A DNA stretch of 18,782 nucleotides from DATBSK01 sp964532485 (GTDB lineage Bacteria; Actinomycetota; Acidimicrobiia; IMCC26256; PALSA-555), in assembly GCA_964532485.1 (NCBI GenBank), contig CAZHKE010000056.1:1-18782 (forward strand), written 5' to 3'. Below the pieces are notes generated by a model. The model was not told the origin of the DNA. It was given only the letters and a program-made list of their open reading frames with translations, and made no database searches. The translations under genes and the position numbers were made by a program. Shown in pieces: positions 6,437 through 12,354 of this stretch. Numbering within the stretch: the first letter of the stretch is position 1; the number at the start of each line of letters is the position of its first letter.

Positions 6437-8283
6437 GTCGGCGCGCAGCTCCGCCGCAGGAAGCCGTCGATCCGCTCGTACGCGTCGCGGACGGTCGCCT
6501 CCCGCGACCACCCGTGCCCCTCGCCGGCGTACTCGTGGTGCTCGACGGTGCCGCCCGCGGCGCGTATCGCCTCCACCAGCGCCCGGGCCTGGGCCGGCGG
6601 CACGACCGGGTCGGCATCACCGTGGAGCACGAGCGTGGGCACCCGGATCGCGGCCGCGTGGGTGATGGGCGAGCGCTCGCGGTAGGTCGCCGCGTCGCGT
6701 GGGAGCTCGCCGACGAGCCGGTCGAGCGAGCGCGACTCGAAGCGGTGCGTGGTGCGGGCGAGGTCGTAGAGATCGGTGACCGCGTACATCGTCACCACGG
6801 CGCGCAGCAGGTCCGGATGGCGCACTGCCAGCATCAGCGCGGTGAGTCCGCCCGACGACGCACCGGCGGCGACGACACGCGCGGGATCACACCATCCGCG
6901 ATCGACGGCGGCGCGGATGCCGGCGGCGCAGTCCGCGACGTCGAGGTCGCCCCAACGGCCCGCGAGCGCCTGCGCATACGCGCGGCCATGGCCGGTCGAA
7001 CCGCGCGGGTCGGGTGCGAGGACCGCGATCCCCCGCGTCACGAGGTGCTGGTGGAACGGCTTCCACTGCGCCGTCGCCTGCCCCGTCGGGCCACCGTGCA
7101 CATCGACGACGAGCGGGGCGCGGTCCGCCGCCGTGCCGCTCCGCCCGGGCTCGCCGACGGCGGCGGGGCGCACGAGCAGCCCGAAGACCGTCGCCCCGTC
7201 TTCGCCCGTCCACGTGACCGGCTCGGGCTCGACGAGGTCGCCGCGCACGATGCCCCCGGGCGCGGCGTGGGCGAGGATCTCCCGCTTCGGCTCGTCGGCG
7301 GTGATGGAGGTGCGGCACACGTTCGGGGGCGTGCGGGCCCCGGAGCGGACCGCGACGATGCCGCCCGGACCCCAGTCGAGACCGTGGTGCCAGCCTCGCG
7401 CGACCTCGCGCGCGTCGCCGCTGCCGTCGGCGGGCGCGACGACCAGCCGGCCGAAGCCGGCTTCGTTGCGACACGCCGCCAACGAGTGCCCGTCGGGCGA
7501 CCAGGCGAACGACCGCTGCCCCATCCCCCAGGCCGGCTCGGCCTGCTCGAACGGCTCGGGTGCGACCGGGCGCGCGCCGAAGCCGTCCGCGTCGGCGACG
7601 ACGACGTTCCACCAGCCGCTCTCGTCACTCACCCAGGCAAGCGCGTCGCCCGTCGGCGAGAAGCGCGGCTGGCCGACCGAGACGTCGCGCCCACCCGCCA
7701 CCTCCCTGGTCGTGACGCCCTCGGTGTCGGCGACGACGATGCGGGACGCATCCCACGACATGGCGTCGAGATCCCACTCGTGCCATGCGAGTCGAGCGCC
7801 GTCGGGCGACCACGCCGGGTCCCACGCGAAGTCGCTGTGTGAGCAACGGCGCGGCCACGACGACTGCTCGAGGTCGACGACGGCGATGTCGCACGCGTCG
7901 TCGCGCTCCACCACGAACGCGAGCCGGCGACCGTCGGTGCTCGCTGCCGGCGCCCCGGCCAGCCCCTCGCGCGAGACGACGCGGGGCGTCCCGCCGTCGG
8001 CGGCGAGGACGACGAGCCGTCCCTCCGGGTCGACGACCGCGACGTGCGCCGGTCCGATCCAGCACCACACGCCGCCACCCGTGGCCCGCGTGTGGGCGAC
8101 GCCCGTGTCGGGTGTGACGACCACGGGCGCGCGGTCGGGCCGTCCCGGTGCGCCAGCCACCACGAGATCGAAGCGGCCCGAGCGGCCCTCGACCCACCCG
8201 AGGCGACGTCCGTCGGGTGACCAGCGCGCCTCGGCGACGACACCCGTCCGGGCGACGAGGGATGCGGACAGGGGCGGCGCCAC
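6433..8283 (-). CDS. S9 family prolyl-oligopeptidase-like serine peptidase
   Basis: The protein has 616 residues. An N-terminal beta-propeller is built from TolB/WD40-like blades with recurring WSPDG, FSPTGD and WSPDGHSLA motifs. It is followed by a C-terminal alpha/beta hydrolase domain. The catalytic triad is visible: Ser476 in GASSGGL, Asp558 in HGDADPVVP and His590 in GEGHGW. The propeller normally restricts access to short peptides, and the family cuts oligopeptides or acylated N-terminal residues. No signal peptide is seen, so it should be cytosolic. The frame is open well upstream, but that part lies antisense to the glycosyltransferase. I chose GTG 8283 because the domain begins right after it (APPLSASLVARTG) and a TACCCT box lies 6 nt before it. 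The gene is divergent from the glycosyltransferase and coupled by ATGA to the downstream hydrolase. Confidence 0.92.
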   Translation of the reverse strand: MAPPLSASLVARTGVVAEARWSPDGRRLGWVEGRSGRFDLVVAGAPGRPDRAPVVVTPDTGVAHTRATGGGVWCWIGPAHVAVVDPEGRLVVLAADGGTPRVVSREGLAGAPAASTDGRRLAFVVERDDACDIAVVDLEQSSWPRRCSHSDFAWDPAWSPDGARLAWHEWDLDAMSWDASRIVVADTEGVTTREVAGGRDVSVGQPRFSPTGDALAWVSDESGWWNVVVADADGFGARPVAPEPFEQAEPAWGMGQRSFAWSPDGHSLAACRNEAGFGRLVVAPADGSGDAREVARGWHHGLDWGPGGIVAVRSGARTPPNVCRTSITADEPKREILAHAAPGGIVRGDLVEPEPVTWTGEDGATVFGLLVRPAAVGEPGRSGTAADRAPLVVDVHGGPTGQATAQWKPFHQHLVTRGIAVLAPDPRGSTGHGRAYAQALAGRWGDLDVADCAAGIRAAVDRGWCDPARVVAAGASSGGLTALMLAVRHPDLLRAVVTMYAVTDLYDLARTTHRFESRSLDRLVGELPRDAATYRERSPITHAAAIRVPTLVLHGDADPVVPPAQARALVEAIRAAGGTVEHHEYAGEGHGWSREATVRDAYERIDGFLRRSCAPT

Positions 8284-8295
8284 GGCGAGAGGGTA
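8284..8295 (-). promoter_or_regulatory. Leaderless-type -10 box of the S9 peptidase gene
   Basis: TACCCT on the minus strand (8295-8290) is followed by 6 nt and the GTG at 8283. No Shine-Dalgarno is present. It supports the chosen start over any in-frame start further upstream. Confidence 0.55.
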
Positions 8296-8375
8296 GGCGC
8301 CGCGCCCGGTTCGTCGTGGCGTCGCGCGACGCCGAAATGGCGGCCTGACCTGCGGTTGCGCTCGGGACCGGCCGG

Positions 8376-8391
8376 TAGGCTGTGCGATTCC
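8376..8391 (+). promoter_or_regulatory. -10 box of the glycosyltransferase cluster
   Basis: TAGGCT (8376-8381) lies 10 nt before the ATG at 8392, so the 5' leader would be only about 3-4 nt. TTGCGC at 8356-8361 resembles a -35 box, but the 14-bp spacer is shorter than usual. It is divergent from the S9 peptidase promoter, about 80 bp away. Confidence 0.5.
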
Positions 8392-9669
8392 ATGTCCGAG
8401 CAGCCGCTGCGCGTCGCGTACCTCGTGTACCGGGGAAACCCTCATTGCGGCGGGCAGGGCGTGTACACGCGGGCGCTCGCCCACGAGCTCACCGAGCTCG
8501 GGCACGAGATCACCGTCCTGTCGGGGCCGCCCTACCCGGACCTCGTCGATCCGGGACAGCTGTGGGAGGTGCCGGGCCTCGACCTCTACCGCGCCACGAA
8601 CCCGTTCCGGATCCCGTGGCCCCACGAGGTGCGAGACCGCATCGACGTCGGGGAGGTCGGCATCATGGCCGCAGCCGGCTACCCCGAGCCCTGGGGCTTC
8701 AGCATGCGGGCCCGGCGGCTGCTCCGCGACCGTCGATCCGACTTCGACCTCGTCCACGACAACCAGTGCCTCGGCACCGGGCTCCTCGACATGATGCGCG
8801 AGGACGGCTGGCCCGTCGTGGCCACCTTGCACCACCCGATCACCGTCGACCGCGACCTCGACCTCGCGCACGCCACCAACCCCTGGCGGCGCTTCTCGTT
8901 CCGTCGCTGGTACGCGTTCCTCGACATGCAGATCCGAGTCGTCCGCCAGATCCCCCGAGTGCTGACGGTCTCGGAGTCGTCACGACGCGACATCGTCGAC
9001 CAGATGAGCGTCCCGGCCGAGAACCTCCACGTGGTCCCGGTCGGCAGCGACCCGGCGATCTTCCGACCGCTCCCCCAGATCGCGCGCGTGCCCGGCCGCA
9101 TCATGACGACGGCCAGTGCCGACGTGCCGCTCAAGGGCCTCACCCACCTCCTCGAGGCGCTCGCGAAGGTCCGCTCCGAGCGCGACGACGTGCATCTCGT
9201 CGTCATCGGCCGGCCGAAGCGCAAGAGCAAGATCCCCGCGCTCATCGACCGCCTCGGCCTCACTGGCCACGTCGAGTTCGTGAAGGGCGTCACCACCGAG
9301 CGGATCGTCGAGCTGTACGCCGAGGCCGAGCTCGCGTGCGTGCCGTCCCTGTACGAGGGCTTCTCGCTGCCCGCGGTGGAGGCGATGGCCTGCGGCGTGC
9401 CCGTGATCGGCACCACCGGCGGGGCGGTTCCCGAGGTGCTCGGACGAGACCACGAGACCGGGCTCATCGTGCCGGCCGGTGACCCCGACTCCCTCGCGCA
9501 GGGCATCCTCCACGCGCTCGCCGACCCCGGGCTGCTCGCGCGCATCGGCGACGCCGGGCGCGAGCGGGCGTTGACGAACTTCACCTGGCGGCGCACCGCG
9601 GAGCGGACCGCCGAGCACTACCGCCTGCTGCTCGAGCAGCACGAGCGCGAACGGTGGGACGCCGCCTGA
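8392..9669 (+). CDS. GT4 family glycosyltransferase (GT-B fold)
   Basis: This 425-residue protein starts MSEQPLRVAYLVYRGN. It has a GT-B fold with an N-terminal acceptor domain bearing GGQGVYTRALAHEL (20-33). The C-terminal nucleotide-sugar domain includes LKGLTHLLEAL (248-258). The EX7E motif of retaining GT4 enzymes is Glu322 and Glu330 in EGFSLPAVEAMACG, followed by GTTGGAVPEVL. These enzymes move a sugar from a nucleotide donor to a lipid, polysaccharide or small acceptor in the cytosol. Donor and acceptor cannot be read from the sequence. The start follows a TAGGCT box by 10 nt; an in-frame extension to 8356 would start upstream of that box. Its TGA overlaps the ATG of the methyltransferase by one base (TGATG), so the trio 8392-11530 is one translationally coupled unit. 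Confidence 0.93.
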   Translation: MSEQPLRVAYLVYRGNPHCGGQGVYTRALAHELTELGHEITVLSGPPYPDLVDPGQLWEVPGLDLYRATNPFRIPWPHEVRDRIDVGEVGIMAAAGYPEPWGFSMRARRLLRDRRSDFDLVHDNQCLGTGLLDMMREDGWPVVATLHHPITVDRDLDLAHATNPWRRFSFRRWYAFLDMQIRVVRQIPRVLTVSESSRRDIVDQMSVPAENLHVVPVGSDPAIFRPLPQIARVPGRIMTTASADVPLKGLTHLLEALAKVRSERDDVHLVVIGRPKRKSKIPALIDRLGLTGHVEFVKGVTTERIVELYAEAELACVPSLYEGFSLPAVEAMACGVPVIGTTGGAVPEVLGRDHETGLIVPAGDPDSLAQGILHALADPGLLARIGDAGRERALTNFTWRRTAERTAEHYRLLLEQHERERWDAA

Positions 9670-10415
9670 TGCTGACCGTCGACTTCGACCGCGTGGGCGT
9701 CCGCGGCGGCGCGCGCGTGCTCGACATGGGCTGCGGCGGGGGACGGCACGCGTTCGAGGCGTGGCGGCGCGGCGCGACGGTCACCGCGCTCGACTACTCC
9801 GAGGCAGAGCTCAAGGAGGTGCGCGCCGTTCTCGGCGCGATGCTCGCTGCAGGGGAAGTCGAGCCGACGTCGAGCGGCCGCGCCGGTGACACCACGAGCG
9901 GCGTCGGAGGTGCGGTCAACGGCGACGCGCTTCGCCTCCCGTTCCCGGACGCGACGTTCGACGTGGTCATCGCGTCAGAGGTGCTCGAGCACCTCTGGGA
10001 CGACACGGGCGCGATCGCGGAGCTCGTGCGTGTGCTGAAGCCCGGGGGGCGGATGGCCGTCACGGTGCCCACGCGCTGGCCCGAGCGCGTGTGCTGGGCG
10101 CTCGACTACCGATACCACGACACACCGGGCTCACACGTGCGCATCTACCGCCAGCACGAGCTCGAGCAGAAGCTGGAGGCCGCCGGGTGCTGGCTGCGGG
10201 GCTCGCACCATGCGCACGCGCTCCACTCGCCGTACTGGTGGCTGAAGTGCGCGACGGGTGTCGACGACGTCGAGCCCCATTGGGCGGTGCGCCGCTACCA
10301 CGACCTCCTCGCCTGGCAGATCACGGAGCAGCCCCGGTGGCTCGGCTCCATCGACCGCATCCTCAACCCCGTGCTGGGGAAGAGCCTTGTCGTCTACGTG
10401 CAGAGAGTGAGCTGA
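9669..10415 (+). CDS. Class I SAM-dependent methyltransferase (Methyltransf_11 type)
   Basis: This 248-residue Rossmann methyltransferase starts at ATG 9669 (MLTVDFDRVG). The SAM-binding motif I is VLDMGCGGGRHA (17-28). The acidic residue of strand 2 is Asp42 in ALDYSEAEL. Motif II is FPDATFDVVIASEVLEHL (92-109) and motif III is VLKPGGRMAVTVP. An Ala/Gly/Ser-rich stretch (about 60-83) between strands 2 and 3 looks like a loop insertion. A GTG at 9654 in the same frame is an alternative start, but the one-base TGATG overlap with the glycosyltransferase is the more typical coupling. The stop likewise overlaps the next start as TGATG. Its placement suggests it methylates the product of the neighbouring glycosyltransferase, such as a sugar hydroxyl or carboxyl. 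That substrate is inferred. Confidence 0.9.
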   Translation: MLTVDFDRVGVRGGARVLDMGCGGGRHAFEAWRRGATVTALDYSEAELKEVRAVLGAMLAAGEVEPTSSGRAGDTTSGVGGAVNGDALRLPFPDATFDVVIASEVLEHLWDDTGAIAELVRVLKPGGRMAVTVPTRWPERVCWALDYRYHDTPGSHVRIYRQHELEQKLEAAGCWLRGSHHAHALHSPYWWLKCATGVDDVEPHWAVRRYHDLLAWQITEQPRWLGSIDRILNPVLGKSLVVYVQRVS

Positions 10416-11530
10416 TGCCGAAGCACGCCATCCCGAGCGTCGAGGGGATCATCACCTCGATCGAGGTCAGCGCGACCGTCGACGCGATCGCGTCGGTGCA
10501 GCTGCCCGACGGCAACATCCCGTGGTCGCCCGGCGACCACACCGACCCGTGGAACCTCGTCGAGGCCGCGATGGCGCTCGACATCGGTGGGCGCCACCGC
10601 GAAGCGGTGCGCGCGTACGAGTGGCTCCGCGAGCTCCAGCACGCCGAGGGCTGTTGGTACGCGTACTACGTCGGCGACGACGTCAAGGACCCCGCGACCG
10701 ATACCAACGTCACCTGCTACCTCGCCAACGGCGCCTGGCACCACTACCTCACGACCGGCGACACCGCGTTCCTCGAGGACTTCTGGCCGAGCGTGGAGCG
10801 CGGCATCGACTTCGCGCTGTCGCTGCAGTCCGAGACGGGTGAGATCGCGTGGCGCGGCGACGAGTCGGCACCCGGGGCGCTGCTCACCGGCTCGTCGTCG
10901 ATCCACGCCAGCCTGCGATGTGCGATCGCGATCGCCGAGCGCCTCGGCCACGAACGCCCCGACTGGGAGCTGTCGCTCGGTCAGCTCGCGATCGCGATCG
11001 CGCACCGACCCGATGCCTTCCTCGACAAGTCGCGCTGGGCGATGGACTGGTACTACCCGATCCTCGGCGGTGTGCTCCGGGGCGAGGCGGCGGAGATGCG
11101 AGTGGCCGCCGGCTGGGACACCTTCGTCGTCTCGGGTCGCGGTGCGCGCTGCGTCTCCGACCGGCCGTGGATCACCGCGGCCGAGACGTGCGAGCTCGTC
11201 CTGGCACTCGACGCCATCGGCCTCGACGGACGCGCCCGCGAGCTGTTCGCGTCGGTGCAGTTCCTCCGCCACGACGACGGCGGCTACTGGACGGGCATGA
11301 ACTTCGACGACGAGCGCTTCCACGAGCCCGGCGAGCTCTACCCCGTCGAGCAGCCGACCTGGAACTCGGCCGCGGTCGTGCTCGCGGCCAACGCACTCGG
11401 CGGGACCGGCCCGACCTCGGGCCTCTTCCGGGGCGAGGGGCTCCCGGTCGGGCTCACGCCGCAGGAGCTGATCGAGGCCGGCGCCGAGATCGAGGACGAG
11501 ATGGCTCGCAGCCGCCGCTTCGATCGCTAG
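10415..11530 (+). CDS. Alpha/alpha-toroid protein (prenyltransferase/six-hairpin-glycosidase-like), function unknown
   Basis: This 371-residue protein starts at ATG 10415 (MPKHAIPSVEGIIT). It shows the repeat pattern of alpha/alpha-toroid folds: QLPDGNIPW (29-37), LQHAEGCWYAYY (74-85), LQSETGEIAW (137-146) and FLRHDDGGYW. Each has a turn motif of Gln-x-x-x-Gly-x-x-x-Trp type between helices. The segment WPSVERGIDFAL (124-135) resembles GH15-like six-hairpin glycosidases. Such folds occur in terpene cyclases, protein prenyltransferases and glycosidases, and automated annotation often calls them prenyltransferase. The context of a glycosyltransferase and methyltransferase makes a glycan-acting role more likely than a terpenoid one (inference). 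No signal peptide or membrane segment is seen. No catalytic residue can be assigned with certainty; Asp and Glu in GDHTDPWNLVE (40-50) are candidates. Confidence 0.8.
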   Translation: MPKHAIPSVEGIITSIEVSATVDAIASVQLPDGNIPWSPGDHTDPWNLVEAAMALDIGGRHREAVRAYEWLRELQHAEGCWYAYYVGDDVKDPATDTNVTCYLANGAWHHYLTTGDTAFLEDFWPSVERGIDFALSLQSETGEIAWRGDESAPGALLTGSSSIHASLRCAIAIAERLGHERPDWELSLGQLAIAIAHRPDAFLDKSRWAMDWYYPILGGVLRGEAAEMRVAAGWDTFVVSGRGARCVSDRPWITAAETCELVLALDAIGLDGRARELFASVQFLRHDDGGYWTGMNFDDERFHEPGELYPVEQPTWNSAAVVLAANALGGTGPTSGLFRGEGLPVGLTPQELIEAGAEIEDEMARSRRFDR

Positions 11531-11587
11531 CGGCGCGGCACCGCCGTCAGCGACTGCGAAGCCGCACCAGCGACCTCGTACCCGGAG

Positions 11588-11604
11588 GCGGCGTGGCACG
11601 CCGC
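11588..11604 (+). terminator. 7-bp hairpin downstream of the toroid gene
   Basis: GCGGCGT (11588-11594) pairs with ACGCCGC (11598-11604) around GGC, followed by a G-run. It could end transcription of the plus-strand trio. No T-tract. Confidence 0.4.
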
Positions 11605-11655
11605 GGGGGTATGTCGCTGCTCGTCGGCGCGGTCTCGCAACGTGCGCAGCCCGTC

Positions 11656-11671
11656 GCGCTCGGCCGAGCGC
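11656..11671. repeat. 16-bp perfect palindrome GCGCTCGGCCGAGCGC
   Basis: The sequence reads identically on both strands and is centred on GGCC. It lies in the convergent gap. It could be a cruciform/terminator element or a protein-binding site; which of these cannot be decided from the sequence. Confidence 0.5.
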
Positions 11672-11696
11672 AACAGCTGCGACTCGGCGCGCCCGG

Positions 11697-11723
11697 CGCG
11701 CCCATGTCACATGCTCGGGCGCG
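11697..11723 (-). terminator. Hairpin next to the minus-strand methyltransferase stop
   Basis: CGCGCCC (11697-11703) pairs with GGGCGCG (11717-11723) around a 13-nt loop that itself contains the small palindrome CATGTCACATG. It begins 5 nt beyond the methyltransferase stop at 11729 and may terminate the mutase/methyltransferase transcript. Confidence 0.4.
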
Positions 11724-11728
11724 GGGCG

Positions 11729-12346
11729 TCACACGGGCGACTCGAGCACGCGCAGCGAGCCGGTCTTCGAGCGCGGCAACCAGCCGTCGCTCACGGCGCG
11801 CTGCCACACCTGGAAGGGCGCCTGCCCGCCCTCGCGCGGGTCCTCGAAGATGTCGTGGAACACGAGCAGCCCGCCGGGCGTGACGTGGGGGCTCCAGCCC
11901 TCGTAGTCGGACATCGCGACGTCGAGCGCGTGACCGCCGTCGATGAACAGCATCCCGAGACCGGGAGCCCAGGTGCGGGCGATCGTGCTCGACGGGCCCA
12001 CGACGGCGACGACGACGTCCTCGAGCCCGGCCGCCTCGATCGTGCGCCGGAACCACGGCAGCGTGTCCATGCGGCCCGTGCGCGGGTCGACGAGGCGCTC
12101 GTCGTGGTGCTCCCAGCCGGCCTGGTTCTCCTCGGAGCCGCGGTGGTGGTCGACCGTGTAGAGCACGGTGCCTCCCTCCCGCGCCGCAGCGCCGAGGTAG
12201 ACGGCCGACTTGCCGCAGTACGTCCCGACCTCGAGCAGCGGTCCGTGGCGTGCTCCCGCCAGCCCGGCCTCGTGCAGCGCGAGTCCCTCGTCGTCGGGCA
12301 TGAAGCCGATCGCGTCGCGAGCGTGCTGGAGCAGCTCGGGATCCAT
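11729..12346 (-). CDS. Class I SAM-dependent methyltransferase (Methyltransf_24 type)
   Basis: This 205-residue protein starts MDPELLQHARDAIGF. Motif I is LLEVGTYCGKSAVYLG (37-52), the typical Methyltransf_24 form with CGKS. The strand-2 acidic region is YTVDHHRGSEENQ (63-75). LFIDGGHALD (133-142) and LVFHDIFEDP (161-170) are also family hallmarks. These enzymes occur often in cephalosporin-hydroxylase-like and sugar O-methylation contexts. It begins 8 nt after the mutase stop on the same strand, so the two genes are probably co-transcribed although no biochemical link is obvious. Across the convergent gap lies the glycosyltransferase/methyltransferase/toroid trio. A shared glycan role with that trio is equally possible. 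Substrate is unknown. Confidence 0.88.
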   Translation of the reverse strand: MDPELLQHARDAIGFMPDDEGLALHEAGLAGARHGPLLEVGTYCGKSAVYLGAAAREGGTVLYTVDHHRGSEENQAGWEHHDERLVDPRTGRMDTLPWFRRTIEAAGLEDVVVAVVGPSSTIARTWAPGLGMLFIDGGHALDVAMSDYEGWSPHVTPGGLLVFHDIFEDPREGGQAPFQVWQRAVSDGWLPRSKTGSLRVLESPV

Positions 12347-12354
12347 CGGTCCGG

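Larger units (their letters stand above)
11531..11728. other. Convergent intergenic gap, palindrome-rich, no gene seen
   Basis: The 198 bp lie between the ends of two convergent genes. They hold a 7-bp hairpin (11588-11604), a 16-bp perfect palindrome (11656-11671), a directly repeated 9-mer GGCGCGCCC (11686-11694 and 11695-11703) and a 7-bp hairpin with a 13-nt loop (11697-11723). No plausible reading frame with normal protein character or start was found. The dense symmetry suits a bidirectional terminator region. Confidence 0.6.

Noticed and set aside
5953..7842. Long plus-strand open frame of 629 codons opposite the hydrolase and peptidase
   Set aside because: Low-complexity Arg/Ala/Gly/Pro translation with no domain; the opposite strand encodes two proteins with full catalytic triads.
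8284..8871. In-frame upstream extension of the S9 peptidase to 8871
   Set aside because: It lies antisense to the glycosyltransferase, has no propeller character and passes over the TACCCT box that fixes the GTG at 8283.
9654..9668. GTG at 9654 as start of the methyltransferase
   Set aside because: Possible, but the ATG at 9669 gives a TGATG overlap identical to the one at the next gene junction.
10091..10414. Upstream extension of the toroid protein
   Set aside because: It lies within the methyltransferase coding region and is Arg/Pro-rich shadow sequence; MPKHAIPS at 10415 is the natural N-terminus.
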